From positions 711,513-775,512 of the forward strand of contig NZ_JABBGE010000001.1 in assembly GCF_012927245.1 (NCBI RefSeq): a stretch of DNA of 64,000 nucleotides, given 5' to 3'. Source of the stretch: Streptomyces sp. R302 (GTDB lineage: Bacteria; Actinomycetota; Actinomycetes; Streptomycetales; Streptomycetaceae). Of this stretch, positions 41,658 to 50,200 are shown one piece after another (positions within the stretch are counted from its first letter, which is position 1; each line of letters begins with the position of its first letter). Both the position numbers and the translations under genes were made by a program. The notes under the pieces are model-generated. The model was given only the letters and a program-made list of their open reading frames with translations, was not told where the DNA came from and did no database searches.

Positions 41658-42383
41658 CTACGCAGTCCTCGCCGCACGACGGTACGAGACCGCCGCGTAG
41701 CCGCCGAAGAGGGCCGTCCACAGGGCCAGGACGCCGAGGGCCGCCGCGGTGGGGGCGTGGCCCGCGGCCACGCTCCCGCCCAGCTCCGCGAAGCGGAAGG
41801 TCGGGGTGGACGCGGCCAGGGTCCGCATCCAGTCCGGGAAGAGCTCCGCCGGGAACCAGAGCCCGCCCACGACCGCGAGGCCGAGATTGCAGGCGAGGTT
41901 GACGACGCCGGTGGTCTGGGCCGTGAGCCGGTAGCCGTTGCCGAGGCCGAGCAGCGCGAACGGCAGCGAGCCGGCCCAGAGGGCGAGCGTCAGCGCGCCC
42001 CACTGCCAGGCGGCCAGCCGGACGGAGTTGACCAGGGCGCCGGCGAACAGCACCGAGACGATCGCGGGCAGCACGACCACCGAGCCGGTCAGGGCGCGGC
42101 CCGTGACGACCTGCCCGGGCGTCATGGGGGTGATCCGCAGCTGCCGGAGCCAGCCGGTGGACTTGTCCTCGGCGACACCGGTGCCGAGCGAGAGCGCCGC
42201 GCCGAGGGTGCCGTACGCGGCCATGCCGATCATCGCGGCCGTGCGGTAGGTGGTGTCGTCGCGGCTGCCCAGGAGGTTGGTGAAGAGCAGGTACAGCATC
42301 ACCGGCACGCCGACCGTGGAGATCACGAAGGCGGGGTCGCGCAGGGTGCGGCGTGTTTCGAGGCGTACGTACGCGGTGATCAT
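41658..42383 (-). CDS. ABC transporter permease (ABC-2 type)
   Basis: A 241-residue ABC-2 permease with six hydrophobic helices (for example FVISTVGVPVMLYLLFTNL, MIGMAAYGTLGAALSLGTG, VVVLPAIVSVLFAGALVNSV, LGVLALWTALFGGYAAVSY). The KSTGWLRQLRITPMTPGQVV loop is typical. The start ATG overlaps the ATPase stop (ATGA at 42382-42385). It should work as an exporter with that ATPase; the substrate may be an antibiotic or lipid. Confidence 0.9.
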   Translation of the reverse strand: MITAYVRLETRRTLRDPAFVISTVGVPVMLYLLFTNLLGSRDDTTYRTAAMIGMAAYGTLGAALSLGTGVAEDKSTGWLRQLRITPMTPGQVVTGRALTGSVVVLPAIVSVLFAGALVNSVRLAAWQWGALTLALWAGSLPFALLGLGNGYRLTAQTTGVVNLACNLGLAVVGGLWFPAELFPDWMRTLAASTPTFRFAELGGSVAAGHAPTAAALGVLALWTALFGGYAAVSYRRAARTA

Positions 42384-43312
42384 CAGTCTGTCTCCAAAGG
42401 CTGCGGGGGCTGCGGTGCGGTCACGGGTTGCGGTGCCGTCAGGGCGAGGAAGGCGTCGTCCAGCGAGACCGGCGCCACCTCCAACGCCCGGATCGCGCCC
42501 CGCTCGGCGAGGGCGCGCACGGTGCCGTCGGAGTCGGTGGTGCGCAGCAGGGCGCGGTCGCCCCTCACCTCGTACGAGCCGACGCCGGGCAGCAGGCCGA
42601 GCCACCGGGTCGGGGCGCCGGCCAGGTCGAAGGAGACGAGGCTGCCGCCCGCGGCCCGCTTGAGTTCCGCGCTCGTGCCGGCGGCCGTGATCCGGCCGGA
42701 GTCGAGGACGACGATCCGGTCCGCGTGGGCGTCGGCCTCCTCTAGGTAGTGGGTGGAGAACAGGACGGTGTTGCCCCGGCGGGCGTATCCATGCATCGCC
42801 TCCCAGAACTCCCGGCGGGCCTCCACGTCGAGCGCCGTCGTCGGCTCGTCCAGGACGATCAGCTCCGGGTTCCCGGCCAGCGCGACGGCGAACCGGACGC
42901 GCTGGGCCTGGCCGCCGGAGAGCCGGTCGACCCGGCGGTCCGCGAGGGAGGTCAGCCCGGCCGCGGCGAGCGCGTCGGCGACGGGCAGCGGCGCCGGGTA
43001 CGTCCGGGCGACGAAGCCGACCAGTTCGCGGACCGTGACGCGGGGGACCGGCCGGCCCTCCTGGAGCATCGCCCCGACCCGGCCCGCGGCGACCGCCCGG
43101 TCCGGGCGGTCGCCGAAGAGCGCGACCCGGCCGCTGTCGGGGGTGTCGAGGCCGAGGAGCAGGCCGATCGCGGTCGACTTCCCGGCGCCGTTGCGTCCCA
43201 GGAGGGCCACGGTCTCGCCGCGCCGCACCGTGAGGTCCAGGCCGTCCGCCGCGCGGACGGAGGCGTACGCCTTGGTGACCGCCTCGAAGACGGCCGAGGG
43301 TTCCTTCGTCAT
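42383..43312 (-). CDS. ABC transporter ATPase
   Basis: A 309-residue ATPase: Walker A GRNGAGKST (about 39-47), signature DRLSGGQAQRVRFAVALAG, Walker B LIVLDEPTTALD, and the H-loop His in VLFSTHYLEEADAHADRI. The DrrA/CcmA-type family with a C-terminal extra domain (GSYEVRGDRALLRTTDSD) is usual for drug or lipid export. The start ATG is 43310-43312. It leads a minus-strand operon of ATPase, permease, kinase and regulator and is divergent from the MaoC operon; the shared gap holds both operator boxes. Confidence 0.9.
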   Translation of the reverse strand: MTKEPSAVFEAVTKAYASVRAADGLDLTVRRGETVALLGRNGAGKSTAIGLLLGLDTPDSGRVALFGDRPDRAVAAGRVGAMLQEGRPVPRVTVRELVGFVARTYPAPLPVADALAAAGLTSLADRRVDRLSGGQAQRVRFAVALAGNPELIVLDEPTTALDVEARREFWEAMHGYARRGNTVLFSTHYLEEADAHADRIVVLDSGRITAAGTSAELKRAAGGSLVSFDLAGAPTRWLGLLPGVGSYEVRGDRALLRTTDSDGTVRALAERGAIRALEVAPVSLDDAFLALTAPQPVTAPQPPQPLETD

Positions 43313-43409
43313 GGACCCGACGGTACGGAGCCGGGGGTCGGGCGCGGCAGGCGTCCGCGTACGGACCTGGCGGTGACAAATGTCCTGTGTCAGGGCGCCC
43401 GCGGCGATG

Positions 43410-43426
43410 TCTGACGTACCGTCAGG
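43410..43426. promoter_or_regulatory. TCTGAC-N5-GTCAGG operator box
   Basis: TCTGACGTACCGTCAGG, one mismatch in the second arm. Between the ABC ATPase and MaoC genes, 199 bp before the MaoC gene start. Confidence 0.6.
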
Positions 43427-43488
43427 AGTGTGGGCGTGCGAGGGTTCCCAACGCACCGCCCCTCCGCTATACATGGGGGACACCGAAC

Positions 43489-43502
43489 TGGAACGCGTTC
43501 TA
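43489..43502. promoter_or_regulatory. KstR-type operator box
   Basis: TGGAACGCGTTCTA fits TnnAACnnGTTnnA exactly, 106 bp before the MaoC gene start. Confidence 0.75.
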
Positions 43503-43608
43503 CAACGGCGCGTACGGGACGGTTCCCGCACGGCCTCGGCGTGACCGACGGTGCGGACGGTCGCGCCGAGGTCTTCCACTCCAAGGACCTCCAAGGAGCA
43601 GCAAGCCG

Positions 43609-44463
43609 ATGCCCATTGACGCCGCCAAGGCCCTCGCCGCCGAGCCCCGCAGCGCCGAGATCGCCTGGGACCACAAGGACGTCCAGCTCTACCACCTCGG
43701 CCTCGGCGCCGGCAGCCCCGCCACCGACCCGGCCGAGCTGCGCTACACCCTCGAATCGCGGCTCCACGTGCTGCCCAGCTTCGCCACCGTCGCCGGCGCC
43801 GGCATGGGCGTCGTCGGCGGACTCTCCGCCCCCGGCATCGACATCGACCTCGCCGCCGTCCTCCACGGCGGCCAGTCGATCACCCTCCACCGCCCGCTGC
43901 CCACCGGCGGCCGGGCCGTCTCCACCTCCCGCGTCGCCGCCGTGTACGACAAGGGCAAGGCCGCCATCCTCGTGCTGCGCTCCGAGGCCGCCGACGACGA
44001 GGGCCCGCTGTGGACCTCCGACGCCCAGATCTTCGTCCGCGGCGAAGGCGGCTGGGGCGGCGACCGCGGCCCCTCCGAACGCCTGGAGGTCCCCGCGCGC
44101 GAACCGGACAAGACCGTCGAGCGCCCGATCCGCGAGGAACAGGCCCTGCTCTACCGGCTCTCCGGCGACTGGAACCCGCTCCACGCCGACCCCGAGTTCG
44201 CCGCCCTCGCCGGCTTCGACCGCCCGATCCTGCACGGCCTCTGCTCGTACGGCATGACCCTCAAGGCGGTCGTGGACACCGTGCTCGACGGCGACGTCAC
44301 CCGGGTCCGCGCCTACCGCACCCGCTTCGCCGGGGTCGTCTTCCCCGGCGAGACCCTGCGCATCCGGATGTGGGCCGAGGACGGCCGCGTCCAGGTGACG
44401 GTGACGGCCGTGGAGCGCGACGACGCCCCGGTCCTCGCCGACACCGTCGTCGAACACGCCTGA
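43609..44463 (+). CDS. MaoC-like 2-enoyl-CoA hydratase (two hot-dog domains)
   Basis: A 284-residue hydratase with two hot-dog folds. The N-terminal one begins WDHKDVQLYHLGLGAG. The C-terminal one has the hydratase-2 catalytic signature LYRLSGDWNPLHADPEFAAL and FDRPILHGLC, with Asp and His of the active site. It should add water to trans-2-enoyl-CoA, giving (R)-3-hydroxyacyl-CoA, as in fatty-acid or steroid side-chain oxidation. ATG after CCAAGGAGCAGCAAGCCG. It leads an operon with a dehydrogenase and an SDR, behind a KstR-type box. Confidence 0.92.
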   Translation: MPIDAAKALAAEPRSAEIAWDHKDVQLYHLGLGAGSPATDPAELRYTLESRLHVLPSFATVAGAGMGVVGGLSAPGIDIDLAAVLHGGQSITLHRPLPTGGRAVSTSRVAAVYDKGKAAILVLRSEAADDEGPLWTSDAQIFVRGEGGWGGDRGPSERLEVPAREPDKTVERPIREEQALLYRLSGDWNPLHADPEFAALAGFDRPILHGLCSYGMTLKAVVDTVLDGDVTRVRAYRTRFAGVVFPGETLRIRMWAEDGRVQVTVTAVERDDAPVLADTVVEHA

Positions 44464-44489
44464 TCCGCCCTGCTGATGGGAGCCGCACC

Positions 44490-45566
44490 ATGCGCGCAGC
44501 CGTACTGCACGAGATCGGACAGGACAAGCTGGAGGTCCTCGACGACGTCGAGGCGGTGGGCTTCGGCCCGGGCAGGGTGCGGATCCGGGTGCGGGCCACC
44601 GGCCTGTGCCACTCGGACGTCTCCGCCATGAGCGGCGTCCTGCCGCAGCCCGCGCCCTTCATCCCCGGCCACGAGGGCGCCGGCGAGATCCTCGACGTCG
44701 GCGACGGCGTCACCGGACTCGCCCCCGGCCAGCGGGTCCTGCTCTGCTGGCTGCCCGCCTGCGGCAGCTGCGCCGCCTGCAGGCGCGGCCAGACCCAGCT
44801 CTGCCTCGCCGGCTTCATGAACGCCGGCACCCCCAACTTCAAGCGCCCCGGCGGGGACGTCTTCGGCTTCGCCGGCACCGGCACCTTCACCGAGGAGGTC
44901 GTCGTCGACGCCGGCTGCGCCGTCCCCATCCCGGACGACGTGCCCTTCGACATCGCCGCCCTCATCGGCTGCGGCGTCACCACCGGGCTCGGCGCGGCCA
45001 TCAACACCGCCAAGGTGGAGGCCGGTTCCTCGGTCGCCGTCATCGGCTGCGGCGGCGTCGGCATCTCCGCCATCCAGGGCGCCCGGCTCCAGGGCGCCGC
45101 CCAGATCGTCGCCGTCGACCCCGTCGAGTCCCGCCGCGAGGCCGCCCTCCGCTTCGGCGCCACCGAGGCCGTCGCCCCCGAGGCGCTGGCCGACGCCAAG
45201 CAGCGGATCACCGCCGGCGAGGGCTTCGACTACGTCTTCGAGGTCGTCGGCAAGTCCGCCACCGCGCGGACCGCGTACGAGACGACCCGGCGCGGCGGCA
45301 CCCTCTGCGTCGTCGGCGCCGGCGCCATGGACGACAACCTCCAGCTCAACATGTTCGAGCTGTTCTTCGACGAGAAGCGGATCCTGCCCTCCATGTACGG
45401 CGGCGGGGACGTCCTGCGCTCGTACGAGCGGGCCATCGCGCTCTGGCGGGCCGGCCGCATCGACCTGGAGTCGCTCATCACCCACCGGGTCCCGCTGGCC
45501 CACGTCAACGAGGCCCTGGAGCAGATGCGGACCGGCGCGGCCCTGCGCACCTGCATCGAGATCTGA
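44490..45566 (+). CDS. Zinc-dependent alcohol dehydrogenase (MDR family)
   Basis: A 358-residue zinc ADH. Catalytic zinc ligands are Cys40 (GLCHSD) and His61-Glu62 (PGHEGAGE); structural zinc cysteines are C91, C94, C97 and C105 (PACGSCAACRRG then QTQLC). The Rossmann motif is VIGCGGVGISAIQ. This arrangement is that of class III/NDMA-dependent or long-chain ADHs. In this operon it likely oxidises an alcohol intermediate between the MaoC hydratase step and the SDR. It starts 26 bp after the MaoC stop. Confidence 0.93.
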   Translation: MRAAVLHEIGQDKLEVLDDVEAVGFGPGRVRIRVRATGLCHSDVSAMSGVLPQPAPFIPGHEGAGEILDVGDGVTGLAPGQRVLLCWLPACGSCAACRRGQTQLCLAGFMNAGTPNFKRPGGDVFGFAGTGTFTEEVVVDAGCAVPIPDDVPFDIAALIGCGVTTGLGAAINTAKVEAGSSVAVIGCGGVGISAIQGARLQGAAQIVAVDPVESRREAALRFGATEAVAPEALADAKQRITAGEGFDYVFEVVGKSATARTAYETTRRGGTLCVVGAGAMDDNLQLNMFELFFDEKRILPSMYGGGDVLRSYERAIALWRAGRIDLESLITHRVPLAHVNEALEQMRTGAALRTCIEI

Positions 45567-45581
45567 GAGGACACCCCAGCC

Positions 45582-46526
45582 ATGTCACTGCCTCTTGAGG
45601 GGCTGAGCGCGATCGTCACCGGCGCCGGGCGCGGGCTCGGCCGCGCCGAGGCGCTCGAACTGGCCCGGCTCGGCGCGGCCGTCGTCGTCAACGACTACGG
45701 GCAGCCCGGCCGGGACGGCTCCGGGGAGGCGTCGGCCGCCCCCGCCGAGGAGGTGGCCGCCGAGATCACCGCCGCCGGCGGCCGGGCCGTCGCCCACCTC
45801 GGCGACGTCTCCGACTTCGAGACCGCGCGCGGCCTGGTCGACCTCGCCGTCGCCGAGTTCGGCAAACTGGACGTCCTCGTCAACAACGCGGGCATCCTGC
45901 GCGACCGGATGGTCTTCTCGATGAGCGAGGACGAATGGGACTCGGTCATCCGCGTCCACCTCAAGGGCCACTTCAACACCACCCGCTTCGCCGCCGTCCA
46001 CTGGCGGGGACGCGCCAAGGCGGGGGAGAGCGGCGTCTACGGCCGGATCGTCAACACCTCCTCCGAGGCCTTCCTCGCCGGTTCGGCCGGACAGCCCAAC
46101 TACGCGGCGGCCAAGGGCGGCATCGTCGGCCTCACCACCTCCACGGCGCTCGCCCTCGCCCGGTACGGGGTCACCGCCAACGCCATCTGCCCCCGGGCCC
46201 GCACCCGCATGACGGAGGACGTCTTCGCCGGCTTCGCCGAGCCCTCGGGCGAGGACGAGCTCGACCCGCTGTCGCCCGAGCACGTGGCCCCGCTCGTCGG
46301 CTACCTCGCCTCCCCGGCGGCGGCCCGGGTCAACGGCCGGCTGCTCGTCGTCCACGGCGGGATGGTCGCCGTCGTCGAACGGCCCCGGGTGGCAGCCAAG
46401 TTCGACACCGCGAAGGAGGCCTTCGGCTTCGAGGAGCTGGACGGCCTTCTCACCCCGTACTTCGCGGAGCGCCCGCCGAACGAGACCTTCGCGGCGGCGG
46501 AGGTGCTGGGCCTGAAGAAGGGCTGA
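45582..46526 (+). CDS. Short-chain dehydrogenase/reductase
   Basis: A 314-residue SDR. Gly motif TGAGRGLGRAEALELA (about 14-29), NNAGILRDRM, and catalytic Ser/Tyr/Lys in NTSSEAFLAGSAGQPNYAAAK. The length and the C-terminal extension after the Rossmann core fit the multifunctional-enzyme-2-like group (3-hydroxyacyl-CoA dehydrogenases) seen with MaoC hydratases. It should oxidise the (R)-3-hydroxyacyl-CoA made by the MaoC enzyme. It starts 15 bp after the ADH gene, and a strong terminator follows. Confidence 0.92.
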   Translation: MSLPLEGLSAIVTGAGRGLGRAEALELARLGAAVVVNDYGQPGRDGSGEASAAPAEEVAAEITAAGGRAVAHLGDVSDFETARGLVDLAVAEFGKLDVLVNNAGILRDRMVFSMSEDEWDSVIRVHLKGHFNTTRFAAVHWRGRAKAGESGVYGRIVNTSSEAFLAGSAGQPNYAAAKGGIVGLTTSTALALARYGVTANAICPRARTRMTEDVFAGFAEPSGEDELDPLSPEHVAPLVGYLASPAAARVNGRLLVVHGGMVAVVERPRVAAKFDTAKEAFGFEELDGLLTPYFAERPPNETFAAAEVLGLKKG

Positions 46527-46556
46527 ACCCCGGCCCAGGGGGGGGCCGGAGGAGGG

Positions 46557-46605
46557 GACGGCGAAGGGCCCCGGGGGAGCGGATCCCCCGGGGCCCTTCG
46601 CCGTC
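46557..46605 (+). terminator. Long hairpin terminator of the MaoC operon
   Basis: A 21-bp perfect stem (arms 46557-46577 and 46585-46605, GACGGCGAAGGGCCCCGGGG with its complement), loop AGCGGAT. It ends the MaoC/ADH/SDR operon and also faces the convergent small gene. Confidence 0.88.
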
Positions 46606-46614
46606 GCGCGCGGC

Positions 46615-46755
46615 CTAGCCCTCGTGCGCCTCGCGGCGGTGCCGGCCGTGCGGGGCGGAGGTGGTCTCCTCCGCCGGCGCGGCCGGGCCCCGGTGCCGTC
46701 CGGCACCGCCCGTCCCCTGTCGCTCCTCCGTGGACTGCGTGCTGTCGTCCGCCAT
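46615..46755 (-). CDS. Small polar protein, 46 residues
   Basis: ATG at 46753-46755 after AACGGGGTGAGTACGAC (a good ribosome site), stop at 46615-46617. The product (MADDSTQSTEERQGTGG..., ending HRREAHEG) is charged and disordered with no recognisable domain. Codon ends are GC-rich. Small disordered proteins like this are common in Streptomyces; function unknown. It follows the terminator at 46557-46605. Confidence 0.55.
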   Translation of the reverse strand: MADDSTQSTEERQGTGGAGRHRGPAAPAEETTSAPHGRHRREAHEG

Positions 46756-46807
46756 GTCGTACTCACCCCGTTGACGTGCCTGTGCGTGCGGTACTGCGGC
46801 GGTGAGT

Positions 46808-47995
46808 CTAACCAGCGGGTTTACGGTCCGTCAGAGGCGCCTGCTGGAGCGGCACCGGCCGCAGCGCGCGCGGCTGCTCCTCCTCCGTCGGGAGCGTCGC
46901 TTCCGCTTCCGGTTCCGCTACCCGTCCCGGCCCCGGCTCCGGTTCCGGCTCCGGGTCGTCCGGCACCGTCAGCCCGGCCAGCGCGCACGGCAGCTCCGCC
47001 GTGGAGCACGGCAGTCGCAGCACGCCCTCCGGCGACCAGGCCCCGGCCCCCGCCACCCACCCGGGCGGCGCCGCCATCTGGTGCATCCGCCGCTCCGAGG
47101 GCCGCCACAGGCCCACCCAGGTGCCGCTCGCCGCGTCGATCCGCAGGGCCACCCCGCAGCTCTCCGGCATCAGCGCCTGCCCCGGCTGGACCGCGAACGG
47201 CGTCACCGCCGCGTCGTCGAGGCGCAGGCAGTCGGGGAAGCGCACCGGCAGCAGGCTCCCCAACACCCCCCAGCCGAGCCGCTCGTGCCCCGGCGAGGGC
47301 GCGTCCGAACGGATCAGCAGCAGCCCGCTGTCCGGGTCAGCGAGCAGCAGCCGGTCGTCGCTCGTCTCGGTGATCTGGAGCAGCGGCGACACCTCGCCGC
47401 CCCGCTCCAGGTCCACCGCCACCGTCTTCACCGGCCCGTCGCCGAGCCGCCGGTCCAGGGCCAGTATCCGCCCCGTACGGTCGAGCCAGACCCCGCCCGC
47501 GCAGTGGCCCGGGATCTCGGCGACCCGCTCCGGGCCGAAGGCGCCGCCCGCCACCAGCCACAGCGTGGTGGTCTCCGGGCCGATGTGACGCGCGTAGGCG
47601 CAGATGCCGTCCGGGGACGGCGGCAGCAGCTCCACCGGGCCGGGGCCGGGCGCCTCCACCGAGCCGAGCCGCAGCTCGCCGGTGCCGGGGCCGGTCGGGT
47701 ACAGCAGCGAGAAGGTGTGCCGCCGCCCGTCCACCCGGCGGCACACCAGGACCCGCCCGTCGGCGAGCGGCAGCAGCCGCGCGTCGCGCTCCTCGGGCTG
47801 GTCCAGGGGGAGCGGCACGGCGTACGGCTCCGGGCCGTCGAGGGTCCAGCGCTCCGCGTACAGGGCGTCCCCGGAACCCGCGAGCCGGGCCGCGTACGCG
47901 CCGTTCGCGGTGATCGTGAAGCCCGCCGGGGGGTGGACGGCCGTCCCCTCGTGGTCGCCGTCCCCGGCCGTGGTCTCGATGGCCAAGGCTGTCAT
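46808..47995 (-). CDS. Beta-propeller-like hypothetical protein
   Basis: A 395-residue protein made of about seven repeating beta blades (for example LADGRVLVCRRVDGRRHTFS, LLPPSPDGICAYARHIGPET, WLDRTGRILALDRRLGDGPV, LLLADPDSGLLLIRSDAPSP). There is no signal peptide or catalytic motif, and a Glu/Pro-rich tail (DDPEPEPEPGPGRV) ends it. ATG at 47993-47995 follows GGAGGTGACGAGTCG. It may bind a partner or a small ligand; I do not recognise the family. It is divergent from the siderophore-binding gene, whose iron box lies about 140-160 bp from this start. Confidence 0.75.
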   Translation of the reverse strand: MTALAIETTAGDGDHEGTAVHPPAGFTITANGAYAARLAGSGDALYAERWTLDGPEPYAVPLPLDQPEERDARLLPLADGRVLVCRRVDGRRHTFSLLYPTGPGTGELRLGSVEAPGPGPVELLPPSPDGICAYARHIGPETTTLWLVAGGAFGPERVAEIPGHCAGGVWLDRTGRILALDRRLGDGPVKTVAVDLERGGEVSPLLQITETSDDRLLLADPDSGLLLIRSDAPSPGHERLGWGVLGSLLPVRFPDCLRLDDAAVTPFAVQPGQALMPESCGVALRIDAASGTWVGLWRPSERRMHQMAAPPGWVAGAGAWSPEGVLRLPCSTAELPCALAGLTVPDDPEPEPEPGPGRVAEPEAEATLPTEEEQPRALRPVPLQQAPLTDRKPAG

Positions 47996-48138
47996 CGACT
48001 CGTCACCTCCGGCCACGAAGCTAGTTTTCGCACTTCCAGCCGAACAACACGAGCCCACGCACTTCACACATAAGGATGGCGGTGGGCCGGTTCGATTGAG
48101 CGGAGGGGGCCGGTTGTGCTGACGGGGCCAGGGGTACG

Positions 48139-48157
48139 TAAGGTAAGGGCAACCTAA
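48139..48157. promoter_or_regulatory. DmdR/IdeR-type iron box
   Basis: TAAGGTAAGGGCAACCTAA; its complement TTAGGTTGCCCTTACCTTA matches the 19-bp iron box of actinobacterial DtxR-family repressors with few differences. It lies 102 bp before the siderophore-binding gene. Confidence 0.8.
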
Positions 48158-48259
48158 GCGGACCCTGTGGCTCCGCTCGGGAGCGCGCCGCCGCACCCCC
48201 GTACGGCGGCCCCACCTCGGCGTCCGCCCTCGACTCCGCCATCGAAGAGGAGCCCCTCG

Positions 48260-49294
48260 ATGTCCCTCCGCCGCCGCGGCACCGCCGCCGCCGTCGCCCT
48301 CGCCGCCGCGCTCTCCCTCGCGGCCTGCGGAGGCGGCGACGACTCCTCCGACGCCGCCGAGAAGGAGGACGGGGTGAAGAAGAAGGACGTCGCCGTCGGC
48401 GGCAAGGACTTCGGCGACGCGGCCGCGAAGACCGCCGCCCTGGGCACCGACGCCAAGCCCGGCCAGTTCCCGCGCACGCTCACCCACGCCATGGGCACCA
48501 GCGAGCTCAAGGCCGCCCCGAAGCGGGTCGTCGTCCTCGACGTCGGCGAGCTCGACAACGTCGTCTCCCTCGGCATCCAGCCCGTCGGCTACGCCCCCTC
48601 CGAGGGCGACGACGGCATCCCCGGCTACCTCGCCAAGGAAGCCGGCAGCCCCAAGCCCGTCGGCACCATCAACAACCTCAACCTGGAGGCCATCGCCAAC
48701 CTCCAGCCCGACCTCATCCTCGGCAGCCAGCTGCGCGCCGCCGACCAGTACGACGAGCTGTCGAAGATCGCGCCGACCGTCTTCTCCATCCGCCCGGGCT
48801 TCACCTGGAAGGAGAACTACCTCCTCAACGCCGCCGCGCTCGACAAGACCGCCGAGGCGAAGGAGAAGCTCGCCGCGTACGAGACGAAGGCGAAGCGGCT
48901 CGGCGCGGACATCGGCCCGAACAAGCCGACCATCTCGATGGTCCGCTACCTCCCCGGCAAGATCCGCCTCTACGCGAAGGCGTCGTTCATCGGCACCATC
49001 CTGGAGGACACCGGCCTGCCCCGCCCGAAGAACCAGCAGGTCGACGACCTCGCCGTCGAGGTCAGCCCGGAGAAGATCGACCAGGCCGACGCCGACTGGA
49101 TCTTCACCGGCGTCTACGGCGACGCCAAGGCGACCAAGAAGGACGCCGCCCAGGGCAACCCGCTCTGGAAGAACCTCGGCGCCGTCAAGGCCGGCCGGGC
49201 CAAGGACGTCCCCGACGAGACCTGGTACCTGGGCCTCGGCGTGACGGCGGCGGACAGCGTCCTCGACGACCTGCGCGCCGACCTGGTGAAGTAG
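48260..49294 (+). CDS. Iron-siderophore ABC transporter substrate-binding lipoprotein
   Basis: A 344-residue precursor with lipobox LAAC (Cys about 24) and an FepB/FecB-like periplasmic-binding fold (RVVVLDVGELDNVVSLGIQP, LNLEAIANLQPDLILGSQLR, WIFTGVYGDAKATKKDA). It should bind a ferri-siderophore at the cell surface and hand it to an FecCD permease. No permease or ATPase is next to it, so it must work with transporters encoded elsewhere. ATG after GAGGAGCCCCTCG. An iron box upstream means it is derepressed when iron is scarce. Confidence 0.92.
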   Translation: MSLRRRGTAAAVALAAALSLAACGGGDDSSDAAEKEDGVKKKDVAVGGKDFGDAAAKTAALGTDAKPGQFPRTLTHAMGTSELKAAPKRVVVLDVGELDNVVSLGIQPVGYAPSEGDDGIPGYLAKEAGSPKPVGTINNLNLEAIANLQPDLILGSQLRAADQYDELSKIAPTVFSIRPGFTWKENYLLNAAALDKTAEAKEKLAAYETKAKRLGADIGPNKPTISMVRYLPGKIRLYAKASFIGTILEDTGLPRPKNQQVDDLAVEVSPEKIDQADADWIFTGVYGDAKATKKDAAQGNPLWKNLGAVKAGRAKDVPDETWYLGLGVTAADSVLDDLRADLVK

Positions 49295-49369
49295 GCGTTC
49301 GGGCGTTCGGCCGGGGAGTTGTCCACAGGCCAGGACGGCGGGGCGCGGAGGACAGGTAGCCTTTCCTCC

Positions 49370-50200
49370 GTGCCCCGTCTGTCTGAAGTCATCGCCGAGC
49401 TCGACGCCCTCTGGCCGCCCCAGCGGGCGGAGCAGTGGGACGCCGTCGGCACCGTCTGCGGCGACCCCGACGCCGAGGTGACCCGCGTCCTCTTCGCCGT
49501 CGACCCCGTCCAGGAGATCGCGGACGAGGCCGTCGCCCTCGGCGCCGACCTGATCGTCACCCACCACCCGCTCTACCTGCGCGGGACGACGACGGTCGCG
49601 GCCGGCCACTTCAAGGGCCGCGTCGTGCACACGCTGATCAAGCACGACATCGCGCTGCACGTCGCCCACACCAACGCCGACACCGCCGACCCCGGCGTCT
49701 CCGACGCCCTCGCCGGCGCCCTCGACCTGCGGGTCACCGGGCCGCTCGTCCCCGAGAACAACCTCGGCCGGATCTGCGAGCTCGACCAGCCGGAGACCCT
49801 CGCCGCGTTCGCGGCCCGCGCCGCGAAGCGGCTGCCCGCCACCGCGCAGGGCATCCGGGTCGCCGGCGACCCGGACATGACCGTCCGCCGCGTCGCCGTC
49901 AGCGGCGGCTCCGGCGACAGCCTCTTCGACGCGGTGCGCGCCGCCGGAGTGGACGCCTTCCTCACCGCGGACCTCCGCCACCACCCCGTCTCCGAGGCCA
50001 CCCAGGCCGCGTCCTCCTCGGGCCCGCTGGGCCTCGTCGACGCCGCCCACTGGGCCACCGAATGGCCCTGGTGCGAGCTGGCCGCCGCACAGCTCGACGA
50101 GATCTCCGACCGTCATGGCTGGGACCTCCGCGTCCACGTCTCGAAGACGGTCACCGACCCCTGGTCCTCCCACCACACTTCCTCTGGAGCCCCCAACTGA
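49370..50200 (+). CDS. Nif3-like dinuclear metal-centre protein
   Basis: A 276-residue Nif3/YqfO-type protein. The metal ligands are in DLIVTHHPLYLRG (two His), IALHVAHTNADTAD and, near the end, RVAVSGGSGDSLFDAVRAAG and ADLRHHPVSEA. The family has been called GTP cyclohydrolase-I-like; the real role is unclear. GTG at 49370 after the CCTTTCCTCC region. The next gene begins within its last bases, so it is coupled to a zinc-ribbon coiled-coil protein and an RNase H/phosphatase, a conserved actinobacterial trio. Confidence 0.92.
   Translation: MPRLSEVIAELDALWPPQRAEQWDAVGTVCGDPDAEVTRVLFAVDPVQEIADEAVALGADLIVTHHPLYLRGTTTVAAGHFKGRVVHTLIKHDIALHVAHTNADTADPGVSDALAGALDLRVTGPLVPENNLGRICELDQPETLAAFAARAAKRLPATAQGIRVAGDPDMTVRRVAVSGGSGDSLFDAVRAAGVDAFLTADLRHHPVSEATQAASSSGPLGLVDAAHWATEWPWCELAAAQLDEISDRHGWDLRVHVSKTVTDPWSSHHTSSGAPN

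Noticed and set aside
46808..50176. 1122-residue minus-strand frame
   Set aside because: Only its last 395 codons (46808-47995) look real; the rest overlaps the siderophore-binding and Nif3-like genes, which have clear motifs on the plus strand.
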